A stretch of DNA of 13,127 nt from Candidatus Krumholzibacteriia bacterium. Lineage in GTDB: Bacteria; Krumholzibacteriota; Krumholzibacteriia; Krumholzibacteriales; Krumholzibacteriaceae. Within the stretch, counting starts at the first letter, position 1. Each line of letters starts with the position of its first letter. The position numbers and the translations under genes were made by a program. Positions 6,059 to 13,127 of this stretch are shown here, in pieces. The notes under the pieces were generated by a model. The model saw only the letters and a program-made list of their open reading frames with translations. It was not told the DNA's origin and made no database searches. The stretch lies in NCBI GenBank assembly GCA_028696635.1, contig JAQVGR010000011.1:1-13127 (forward strand), written 5' to 3'.

Positions 6059-6544
6059 ATGAGAAGGAGTCTTATCGGGACGATCCTTCTCCTCGTCGTC
6101 GTCGGCTCGGCCGCAGCCGCGCAGGGCCCCGCCCTGACCGGAGAGATGGCCGCGTCGAAGATAGTCGTCGACAAGGAGAAGGGCGAGATCGCCCTGCCGG
6201 CCGATCAGGTATACCCCAGCGACACCGTCGAGTACACGCTGCGCTACTCCAATTCGGGGACCGCGCAGGCCGCAGGCGTCAGCCTCCTGGGGCCGATCCC
6301 CGACGGGACGATCTACATCGAGGAGACGGCGACCGATCTTCAGGGGGCGCATCCCCTCTTCAGCATCGACGGCGGCAAGAACTGGCAGGAGGCGCCCGTC
6401 ATGATCAAGGTCGTGCGTCTGGACGGGACCGTCGAGACGCGCAAGGCCGATCCGGCCCTGATCACCCATATCAAGTGGTCGCTCGACGGCCCGCTCGAGG
6501 TCGGCGGCGAGATAATGGCTTCGTACCGCGTGCAGGTGAAGTAG
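6059..6544 (+). CDS. Secreted single-domain DUF11-type protein
   Basis: 161 residues with a Sec signal peptide (M-R-R-S then a Leu/Val core, cleavage near A-A-A-A-Q at 18-22). The rest is one beta-sandwich domain of the DUF11 kind: Y-P-S-D-T-V-E-Y-T-L-R-Y-S-N-S-G-T-A (57-74), G-P-I-P-D-G-T-I-Y (82-90), F-S-I-D-G-G-K-N-W and I-T-H-I-K-W-S-L-D-G-P-L. The same pattern closes the 888-residue neighbour, so it looks like a free copy of that terminal domain. No cysteines and no anchor are visible, implying a periplasmic or secreted subunit. It is the first gene of the three-gene surface cluster, 97 bases before the next gene, and has the best ribosome site of the three. Function unknown. Confidence 0.85.
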   Translation: MRRSLIGTILLLVVVGSAAAAQGPALTGEMAASKIVVDKEKGEIALPADQVYPSDTVEYTLRYSNSGTAQAAGVSLLGPIPDGTIYIEETATDLQGAHPLFSIDGGKNWQEAPVMIKVVRLDGTVETRKADPALITHIKWSLDGPLEVGGEIMASYRVQVK

Positions 6545-6575
6545 ACGGATGGCTTCCTCGGCTCACGGTTTTCGG

Positions 6576-6623
6576 GTCCCCCGCGGGGGACTGTTTCATC
6601 GGTGCGGCTCTTCATCGAAGAGC
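6576..6623 (+). promoter_or_regulatory. Two hairpins between the small and large DUF11 genes
   Basis: A perfect 16-base palindrome GTCCCCCGCGGGGGAC (6576-6591), followed by TGTTTC, and a second hairpin GCTCTTC-ATC-GAAGAGC (6607-6623) ending three bases before AAGGA (6626-6630), the ribosome site of the next gene. They could act as partial terminator, processing site or translational brake. Confidence 0.4.
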
Positions 6624-6641
6624 GGAAGGACGGTGATTGGC

Positions 6642-9308
6642 ATGTTCCTGCGGAAGTCGACAGGACCGGTTCTGACGGTCCTGGCGCTGACGCTGCTGCT
6701 CGTCTCGGGCGCGGTGCTGGCGCAGACGCCTGCCGGCACCACGATCCGGAACCAGGCTTCGGCCACGTTCGAGGATCTGGTCGGCAACACCTACTCGGCG
6801 ACCTCCAACGAGGTCACCACGATCGTTCTGCCCGTGTTCGGCCTCTCGATCCTGCCGGACGACTCGGGCGAGACTCCTCCGGTCGCGCCGGCGCTCGTTC
6901 AGATGGCGATACCGGGGCAGACGGTCTACTACAGCTACACGCTGACGAACACGGGGAACGACGACGACACGTACACGCTCGTGCCCCTGCTCGACGGCGT
7001 GAACACGACGATGCTCCTCGGCATCGGCGACATCGACGTGTATCATGACGTCAACGGCAACGGCGTCCTCGACGGCGGCGAGCCGATGATCTGCGCGGGC
7101 GGCGCGGCGGGGAACATCGGTCCCATCGCCGCCGGCGTGACGGTCAGCCTGCTGATCGAGTACCAGGTTCCCGCGGGCGCGGCTGCCGGACAGGTCGCCT
7201 ACGTCGGCATCGAGGGCACCTCGGTCGGCGACGGCGCCCAGGTCGATACGCGCAACTACCACCGGACCGACGTCGTCAGCGACGCGGTGCTCACCGCCTC
7301 GATGACCGGCCTGCCGGCCGCCGTGGATCCGGGCAGCGTCGCCACCCACACGATCACCGGCCAGAACGTCGGCAATGACGTGGCGCACGGCGTCACCGTC
7401 GCCTCGGTCGGGCTGACCGGCGTGCTCATCTACGACATCCTTCCGATCGATCCGTCGACAGGCGATCCGCTGGCCCTTTCCGGCGCCCCCGCCGGCGCTC
7501 CGGCCGGAGGCACGGTCCTGTACCTGCCCGCGGGGAGCCCGACCGCCGGCTCGCCCGAGACATGGGCGTGGTCGACCTCGTCCGTGGCCGGCGACATCGC
7601 CGTCGCGTACGTCAGCAGCGGCGACCTGGCGATCGGCCAGAACTACAACTTCACCTATGACGTGATCGTGCCCGCGGGCATGCCCGCCGGCATCATCAAC
7701 AACAGCGGCGCCGTGGCGTTCGTCGACAACAATCCGGGCAGCCCGGATCCGACGATCGTCGTCACGAACAACACGCAGATCGTCGTGAATGTGCTGGCCG
7801 ACGTGCTCGTCGGCCCGGCCGGCAACCCGGCCGCCGGCACCGCGCCGCTGTATAACGACGACATGCAGGCCGTTCCTCTGGCCTACGCGAACCAGGTCGT
7901 CGACTTCGTCAACACGGTGCGCAACGACGGCAACGACGCCGACGAGATCAACATCCAGCTCGACAGCAGCACCTTCCCCGCGGGGTACAGCATCCAGTTC
8001 TTCCGCAGCGACGGCGTGACCCCGCTTTCGGACAGCGGCGCCGACGGCATCGTCGATGTCGGAACGGTGAACCCCGGCCTCACGCGCGACTTCGTCGTCC
8101 GCGTCACCGTTCCGGGCAGCGCGACGGCGGGCGGCCCGTACCAGGCCGTCGTCAGCGCCCGGTCGGGGAACAACCCGCTCGAATTCAACCTCACGACCGA
8201 CGAGATCACGGCCGTCAGTCCGGCCGCGGTCGACATCGGCAACTACGACGGCGCAGCGGGCACCAACAATCTGCCGGTCAACATCGACGCGAACCCGAAC
8301 ACCAACGTGGACTTCCCCCTCGATGTGATCAACACCGGCGGTTCGAGCGACAACTACAACCTGTCGGCCGTCTTCCCGGCCGGCTGGACGGTCACGTTCT
8401 ACCGTGACGTCAACAGCAACGGCGTGCTCGACCTGCCCGAGCTGACCCCGATAGCGAACGTCGGCCCGATCGCGGCGGGCGCCGAGGTCAACATCATCGC
8501 GCGGGTCAGCGTTCCCCTCGGGGAGCTCCCCGGCGTGAACAACGTCACGTTCCGGGCCACCTCGGCCCTGAACGCGCTTGTCTTCGACGAGATCGCCGAC
8601 ACGGTGACGATCCTCGGCGCCCCGTCGGTGACGATCACCCCCGACCGCAGCGGGACGGGGACGGCCGGCGGCACGGTGCGCTACCAGCACACCGTCACCA
8701 ACACCGGCAACATGGACGACACCTTCGCGCTCAGCGCGCTGAGCTCCAACGGCTGGTCGTACGCCTTCTTCGATCTGCTCAACAACCCGATCGCGGCGGT
8801 GACGCTCGTCTCCGGCGCGAGCCAGGACATCGTGGTCCAGATCTCGATCCCCGGTGGGGTCGCGGTCGGGACGATAGAGAACGGCACGATCACCGTGCTC
8901 GGCAACGGCACCGGCGCGACCGACTCGGCCACGGACGTGACGACGATAGTGGCGGGGAACCTCGTGCTGACCAAGTGGGTCAACCCGGTCGGCAACCAGG
9001 CCCCCGGCACGGAGCTCACCTACCGGACCGACTACGCGAACGTCGGCACGGCCGGACTGACCAACATCGTGATCTATGACGCGATCCCCGCGTGGACGCA
9101 GTACCGCGTCGGCTCGGCAGCCGCCGGCACCGCGGCGCCCGGGATCACGGGCACGACGATCGAGTTCTCCGACGACGGCGGCGGCGGCGCTCCGGCGGAC
9201 TTCGACGCGAACGTGACCAACGTGAGATGGACCCTGGCCGGGACGCTCGCCGGCGGCGACAGCACAGCCGACGGTCCGGCGTTCACGGTCCGGATCATCG
9301 CTGAGTAA
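6642..9308 (+). CDS. Large secreted repeat protein with tandem NEW3/DUF11-like domains
   Basis: 888 residues. A signal peptide ends near A-V-L-A-Q (28-32), then P-A-G-T-T-I-R-N-Q-A-S-A-T-F opens a module common at the N terminus of DUF11 surface proteins. About six beta-sandwich domains follow. The N-T-G-N-D-D-D-T-like strand motif recurs at 103, 428, 564 and 687, with Asp-rich dockerin-like loops D-V-N-G-N-G-V-L-D at 136 and D-V-N-S-N-G-V-L-D at 589 that may bind calcium. The last domain (~772-888) is a DUF11 unit like the small upstream protein. After Lys5 the next lysine is Lys778, and there is one cysteine, so the mature protein is strongly acidic. No membrane anchor or sorting signal is seen. 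ATG 6642 is chosen because AAGGA lies 11 bases upstream and the signal peptide starts there; an in-frame GTG at 6633 is too close to it. Likely structural or adhesive. Confidence 0.85.
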   Translation: MFLRKSTGPVLTVLALTLLLVSGAVLAQTPAGTTIRNQASATFEDLVGNTYSATSNEVTTIVLPVFGLSILPDDSGETPPVAPALVQMAIPGQTVYYSYTLTNTGNDDDTYTLVPLLDGVNTTMLLGIGDIDVYHDVNGNGVLDGGEPMICAGGAAGNIGPIAAGVTVSLLIEYQVPAGAAAGQVAYVGIEGTSVGDGAQVDTRNYHRTDVVSDAVLTASMTGLPAAVDPGSVATHTITGQNVGNDVAHGVTVASVGLTGVLIYDILPIDPSTGDPLALSGAPAGAPAGGTVLYLPAGSPTAGSPETWAWSTSSVAGDIAVAYVSSGDLAIGQNYNFTYDVIVPAGMPAGIINNSGAVAFVDNNPGSPDPTIVVTNNTQIVVNVLADVLVGPAGNPAAGTAPLYNDDMQAVPLAYANQVVDFVNTVRNDGNDADEINIQLDSSTFPAGYSIQFFRSDGVTPLSDSGADGIVDVGTVNPGLTRDFVVRVTVPGSATAGGPYQAVVSARSGNNPLEFNLTTDEITAVSPAAVDIGNYDGAAGTNNLPVNIDANPNTNVDFPLDVINTGGSSDNYNLSAVFPAGWTVTFYRDVNSNGVLDLPELTPIANVGPIAAGAEVNIIARVSVPLGELPGVNNVTFRATSALNALVFDEIADTVTILGAPSVTITPDRSGTGTAGGTVRYQHTVTNTGNMDDTFALSALSSNGWSYAFFDLLNNPIAAVTLVSGASQDIVVQISIPGGVAVGTIENGTITVLGNGTGATDSATDVTTIVAGNLVLTKWVNPVGNQAPGTELTYRTDYANVGTAGLTNIVIYDAIPAWTQYRVGSAAAGTAAPGITGTTIEFSDDGGGGAPADFDANVTNVRWTLAGTLAGGDSTADGPAFTVRIIAE

Positions 9309-9311
9309 TCG

Positions 9312-9360
9312 CATGGCGGCACGTGGACCGGGTGCACGGCACCCGGTCCACGCCGCCGTG
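9312..9360 (+). terminator. Long hairpin between the two large surface genes
   Basis: A perfect 14-bp stem (9322-9335 with 9339-9352) around a three-base loop, extended by five more pairs (9315-9319 with 9353-9357) beyond a two-base bulge and weakly to 9312/9360. It begins four bases after the stop. TTTT follows only at 9371-9374, so it may be a leaky terminator or an mRNA 3'-end stabiliser. Confidence 0.55.
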
Positions 9361-9380
9361 AAGTTATCGGTTTTAACGGC

Positions 9381-9384
9381 GAGG
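9381..9384 (+). promoter_or_regulatory. Weak ribosome site supporting a GTG start
   Basis: GAGG seven bases before GTG 9392. The alternative ATG at 9422 has no such site. An in-frame stop at 9374-9376 limits how far upstream the gene can start. Confidence 0.45.
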
Positions 9385-9391
9385 CGGCGCC

Positions 9392-12300
9392 GTGGACGCG
9401 AGACCCTTCAGGCTTTGCTCGATGACGGGAAGACTTCCCGGCAGGGGGGTCTTCGCGTTTTTTCCGGCCCTTCTGCTGCTCGCCGCGCTCTCCTGCGGGG
9501 CTGCGGCGCAGACTCCGCCGGCCGGCATGGTGATCTCGAGCACCTCTGTCGCCTCCTACGACATCGGCGAGGGGCGCTGCTCGGTCAACTCCAACACGAT
9601 TCGCTTCAGCGTGCTCCCCGTCTACGGCCCGCTCGTCCTCCCCGACGGAACGGTGGACGCGCCGGCCGCCGCCCGGGCCGCGTTCAGCGGCGAGGCGGTT
9701 TATTTCGGGTATGCCCTGACGAACACGGGGAACGCCCCCGACACCTTCGCCCTTCGCGCGCTGACCGTGGCGCCCTCCCAGTTCGTCCCCGCTTCGACCG
9801 TCTACCTCGACGAGGACGGCGACGGCGAGGTCGATCCGGGAGAGCGCGCGATCACCGGGGCGGGACCCGTCGGGCAGGGAGAGACCGTCCGCCTGGTCCT
9901 CGCGGCGGTCCTTCCCGAAGGGCTGCTCGGAGGCGAGACGGCTCATCTCGATCTCGAGGCGCGCTCGACGGGGGATACCTCCCTCGTCGACAGGGGCAAC
10001 ATCGTGCGTGTCGTCGCCCGCTCGGCGGCGAGAGTCGATCTGACGCTCTCGGCCGACGTCCCAGAGGTCCGGCCCGGGGGCGAGATCGCCTGGACGATTC
10101 TCTACGAGAACACCGGCGAGTTGACCGCGACCGACGTCGTCGTCACCGATTACATCGATTTCGACGGCATGATGGACGGCACCGAGTTCATCGCCGGCTC
10201 GGCCGTCTCGTCGATTCCCGGCATCATCGAGTATTACGACATCGACCGCGCGCTCTGGACGGACGTCGCTCCCCCGCCCGCACGGGTCAAAGGCGCCCGC
10301 CTGCGCCTTGACGATCTCGCTCCGGGCGGGGCGGGGACGTTCTCGTTCAGAGTGCGCGTCGATGCCGATCACGCCTGGGGCGAGATCCGAGACGAGGCGG
10401 CGGCCGACTGGATCGGCGCCGACGATCTTCCGTACCGGGCCGTGTCGAACGAGGCGACGGTCACGGTGGGCCGCCTGAGCATGGTGCTGATGGGCCCCGC
10501 CGGAAACCCCGGCGCCCCCGCCGGCACCGCCGAGGACCGGGTCCTCGTCATCCTCTCGGCCGCGGATTCGTCCTGCCTGTTCCTGCACGAGGTGCGCAAC
10601 GACGGCAACTTCGCCGACACGTTCCACGTCGCGCTCGCCGACTCGGCGCTGATCCCCGCGGACTGGGCCGTCTCGTTCACGGACAGCGCCGGCGTGCCGC
10701 TGCCGATGCGTTCCTCGTACAGCGCCCGGCTCGGCCCGATCGAGCGCGGCGGGAGCAGGCGTGTCTGCCTGCGCATAGAGGCGTCCGCGCGCGGGCTGCG
10801 GGGATTCGATGGGCGCGAGATCGCGTTCGACGCCGAGGCGTACTCGCTCGTCGATCCCGGCGCCCGGGACGCGGTCGGCAACGTGCTGGTCAAGGACGAC
10901 ATGCCGCTGCTCTCGATCGACCAGTCGATCCGCGAGCGCAACGCGATGGTCGGCGACGTGCTCAGCTTCATCGTCGCCGTCGAGAACCTCACCGCCGAGA
11001 CCCGCGTTGACAGCGTCGAGGTCCTCGAACGGCTGCCTTCGGGGCTCTCCTTCGCCGGAGGCGACGGGGGCCCGTCGGTATCGGGGAATACGGTCCGCTG
11101 GGAGATCGGCTCGCTCGATCCCGGCGAGCGGCGGGAGATCGTCATGCGCGCCCGCGTCGCCGCCGGGCAGGAGCGCGACGAGCTGGTCGCCGTCGCGCGC
11201 GTCGCGGGGGTGACGGCGTACGGCGAGCGGGCCTCGGGCGGCCCCGCGTACGCCTCGGTGCGCCTGGTCGAGGGCGAGTTCACCAGGCGCGGGATACTCT
11301 TCGGAAGCGCGTTCATCGACGAGGACGGCGACGGACTGCGATCGGGCAGCGAGCGCGGAGTGGTCGGTGCCCGGATCTTCTACGAGAAGGGGACATATGC
11401 GGTGAGCGATTCGGCCGGTCTCTGGTCTATCCCCGGGGTCGACGAGGGGACGCATGTCGTGCGCATCGACCCGAAGTCGCTTCCGGACTCGCTCGTTCCC
11501 GCCGCCGCCGGCCATTTCGGCCTGCGCGTTCCGGGGCAGTACCTGATCGATCTCGCCCCCTCGGGCGACCGCCGCGTCGATTTCCCGCTGAGGCGCCGCA
11601 TCGCGCCGGCAGGTGGATCCGCCTTCGCCGCCCTCGAGGGCGACAGCACGGCGGTCGCTCGAGGCGGACGCGACGGCGCCCGGGCGCCGGAGCGTCAGGG
11701 CGGGGATGCGGCGGGGACGGGCGACTCGACGGCCTCTGACGACGATGTCTCCACGAAGGACGTGTCGGTAACCTTCGAGGCGCTCATCCTCCCCTCCACC
11801 CTCTTCGCCGCGGGGAGCTGCGATCTCGAGGAGATCCCCCTGCGCGAGGTCGCCGCCCTGAGCCTGTGGCTTCGCGAGCATCCCGGGTGGACGATCTCTA
11901 TCGAGGGCCACTCGGACGACACGCCGATCAGCACGGCGGAGTATCCCTCGAACTTCGAGCTCTCCGTGGCGCGCGCGCGCAGCGTTTTCCAGCTCCTGCG
12001 CATGAACGGGATCCCCGCGGAGCGGATGGATTTCACCGGATACGGAGACCGCAGGCCGATAACCGACAACTCCACCGAGGCGGGCAGAGCCCGCAACCGC
12101 CGGGTCGAGGTTCGCGCCGTGCCCCCCGAGGGGTACGGCGGCGAAGACCCGATGATACCGGCGATCCTCGCCGCGCCGGACACCACCGCTCCCCGGAAGT
12201 ACATGCTGGCCGATTCCGCGGGGATCTGCGCCGATATCGTCAGGCCCGACGAGGGCAGCATATTCGCCGACCGCGACGGGATCGACGTCGAGATCCTCGC

Positions 12301-13127
12301 GCCGCTCGCCTCGAGCGTCGAGCTCTACGTGAACAACGTGCCGGTCGGCCGGGAGAAGATCGGCCGCAAGCAGATCGACGTGCGTAACGGAACGATAGGA
12401 TACGTCTTCTACGGCGTGAAGATCGCGCCGGGGCTCAACAACATCCTCGTCGTCTGCCGCTCGGCGGGTGAGCGCAACGTCTGCGTGCGGCACGTCTACC
12501 TCGCGGGCCCGCCGGCGGTGATGGTCGCCGAGCGCGATCCGGTCGAGGCGCAGGCCGACGGGGCGGCGCGCCCCGAGATCACCTTCCTCGTCAGCGACGA
12601 ATCGGGGCTCCCCGTGCGGGACGGCTTCTTCGTCACGGTGACCGGTCCGGAGGACCTCCTCGCCGGCGCCGACGTCAACCCCCAGATGAACGGCGTGCAG
12701 GTCGCCACGGAGGGCGGCCGCGCCGCGGTGACGCTCGCCTCTTCGCCGCGCTCGCGCCGCGAGACGGTGCGCGCCGAGCTCGGGAAGCTTCGAGCCGAGT
12801 GCCTGCTCGAGTACGTATCGCCGATGCGCGACTGGTTCCTCCTCGGCTACGGCGAGGGGGATGTCGGATACAGCAGCCTCACCGGGAGCGGCGACACGCG
12901 TCGCACCTACGAGAAGCAGCGCGACGGGCTCTACGCGGAGGGGAAGGTGGCTCTGTACGGGCAGGGCGAGATCGGCAGCGGCCGCCTGCTGACCGTGGCC
13001 GTCGACACGCGGCCGACGGTCGAGGACAAGCTCCGCGACCGGATCGAGCCGGAGCAGTACTACCCCGTCTACGGCGACGCGGGCGAGCTGCGCCTCAACG
13101 CCTCCTCGCGGCGCGGCACCTACCTGC
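9392..13127 (+). CDS. Giant surface protein: NEW3/DUF11 modules, SdrD-B-like, OmpA-like and C-terminal barrel (3' partial)
   Basis: 1245 residues are visible and the frame is open at the right edge. Layout: signal peptide (to A-A-A-Q, ~40); an N-terminal module like that of the 888-residue neighbour, with N-T-G-N at 111 and the Asp-rich loop D-E-D-G-D-G at 140; DUF11 (~213-328); G-P-A-G-N-P module (366 on) with N-D-G-N at 403; DUF11 (~503-628); SdrD-B-like domain with D-E-D-G-D-G at 643; a low-complexity linker (~740-790); an OmpA/MotB-like peptidoglycan-binding domain (~791-908) with G-H-S-D-D (839-843), N-F-E-L-S-V-A-R861 and N-R-R-V; Ig-like regions; and from ~1140 W-F-L-L-G-Y-G-E-G, L-L-T-V-A-V-D-T and Y-Y-P-V-Y-G-D, typical of the outer-membrane barrel of large DUF11/OmpA proteins. 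The start could be ATG 9422. Inferred role: outer-membrane anchor or export platform for the surface layer. Confidence 0.85.
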   Translation, partial: MDARPFRLCSMTGRLPGRGVFAFFPALLLLAALSCGAAAQTPPAGMVISSTSVASYDIGEGRCSVNSNTIRFSVLPVYGPLVLPDGTVDAPAAARAAFSGEAVYFGYALTNTGNAPDTFALRALTVAPSQFVPASTVYLDEDGDGEVDPGERAITGAGPVGQGETVRLVLAAVLPEGLLGGETAHLDLEARSTGDTSLVDRGNIVRVVARSAARVDLTLSADVPEVRPGGEIAWTILYENTGELTATDVVVTDYIDFDGMMDGTEFIAGSAVSSIPGIIEYYDIDRALWTDVAPPPARVKGARLRLDDLAPGGAGTFSFRVRVDADHAWGEIRDEAAADWIGADDLPYRAVSNEATVTVGRLSMVLMGPAGNPGAPAGTAEDRVLVILSAADSSCLFLHEVRNDGNFADTFHVALADSALIPADWAVSFTDSAGVPLPMRSSYSARLGPIERGGSRRVCLRIEASARGLRGFDGREIAFDAEAYSLVDPGARDAVGNVLVKDDMPLLSIDQSIRERNAMVGDVLSFIVAVENLTAETRVDSVEVLERLPSGLSFAGGDGGPSVSGNTVRWEIGSLDPGERREIVMRARVAAGQERDELVAVARVAGVTAYGERASGGPAYASVRLVEGEFTRRGILFGSAFIDEDGDGLRSGSERGVVGARIFYEKGTYAVSDSAGLWSIPGVDEGTHVVRIDPKSLPDSLVPAAAGHFGLRVPGQYLIDLAPSGDRRVDFPLRRRIAPAGGSAFAALEGDSTAVARGGRDGARAPERQGGDAAGTGDSTASDDDVSTKDVSVTFEALILPSTLFAAGSCDLEEIPLREVAALSLWLREHPGWTISIEGHSDDTPISTAEYPSNFELSVARARSVFQLLRMNGIPAERMDFTGYGDRRPITDNSTEAGRARNRRVEVRAVPPEGYGGEDPMIPAILAAPDTTAPRKYMLADSAGICADIVRPDEGSIFADRDGIDVEILAPLASSVELYVNNVPVGREKIGRKQIDVRNGTIGYVFYGVKIAPGLNNILVVCRSAGERNVCVRHVYLAGPPAVMVAERDPVEAQADGAARPEITFLVSDESGLPVRDGFFVTVTGPEDLLAGADVNPQMNGVQVATEGGRAAVTLASSPRSRRETVRAELGKLRAECLLEYVSPMRDWFLLGYGEGDVGYSSLTGSGDTRRTYEKQRDGLYAEGKVALYGQGEIGSGRLLTVAVDTRPTVEDKLRDRIEPEQYYPVYGDAGELRLNASSRRGTYL

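Noticed and set aside
9392..9511. Lipoprotein signal in the giant surface protein (A-L-S-C)
   Set aside because: The residue three before Cys is Ala rather than Leu/Val/Ile, and a better signal peptidase I site (A-A-A-Q) follows.
6612..12493. Two very long open frames on the minus strand (6612-9314 and 9074-12493)
   Set aside because: They are Arg/Gly/Asp-rich translations antisense to genes with signal peptides and recognisable domains, with no motifs of their own. Long antisense frames are expected in GC-rich coding DNA.
1..13127. CRISPR array, tRNA/rRNA, transposon or phage
   Set aside because: No regularly spaced repeats with spacers, no cloverleaf or rRNA-like segment, and no transposase or integrase motifs were seen.

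Overview
The window is GC-rich (visibly well above 60%), compactly coded DNA from a diderm bacterium. The evidence for an outer membrane is two lipoprotein signals, a small outer-membrane beta-barrel, and a large protein with an OmpA-type peptidoglycan-binding domain. I cannot place the lineage firmly. The mix of a TPR lipoprotein, DUF11-type surface repeats and a rhodanese/MauE pair would suit an FCB-group or deltaproteobacterium-like genome. No RNA genes, insertion sequences or CRISPR arrays are visible.

Left part (1-5700), mostly housekeeping and envelope genes: (i) a lipoprotein cut by the left edge, with a UPF0489/arginase-like region followed by TPR-like helices; (ii) endonuclease III (nth) on the minus strand, whose 3' end overlaps the lipoprotein gene; (iii) a plus-strand operon of membrane-anchored rhodanese, a MauE/DoxX-type redox membrane protein and a small outer-membrane barrel, with a promoter almost abutting the first ATG; (iv) 6-phosphofructokinase on the minus strand, again overlapping its convergent neighbour; (v) a divergent small lipoprotein with a YHS domain that has lost its usual cysteines.

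Region 5675-6058 has no gene. It holds a strong hairpin, three GTTCCC repeats at exact 10-bp spacing, a -10-like element, a palindrome, and a long hairpin-rich leader.

Right part (6059-13127), a three-gene surface cluster: a 161-residue single-domain DUF11 protein; an 888-residue secreted protein of tandem NEW3/DUF11-like beta-sandwich domains whose mature form has one lysine; and a very large protein, open at the right edge. The last starts with the same modules as its neighbour, then adds an SdrD-B-like domain, a MotB/OmpA-like peptidoglycan-binding domain, Ig-like regions and the start of a probable outer-membrane barrel. The inferred picture is a cell-surface assembly: two exported repeat proteins and one paralogous anchor tying the layer to peptidoglycan and outer membrane. 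Strong hairpins separate the three genes, suggesting unequal expression. This cluster and its control region are the most interesting part of the window.
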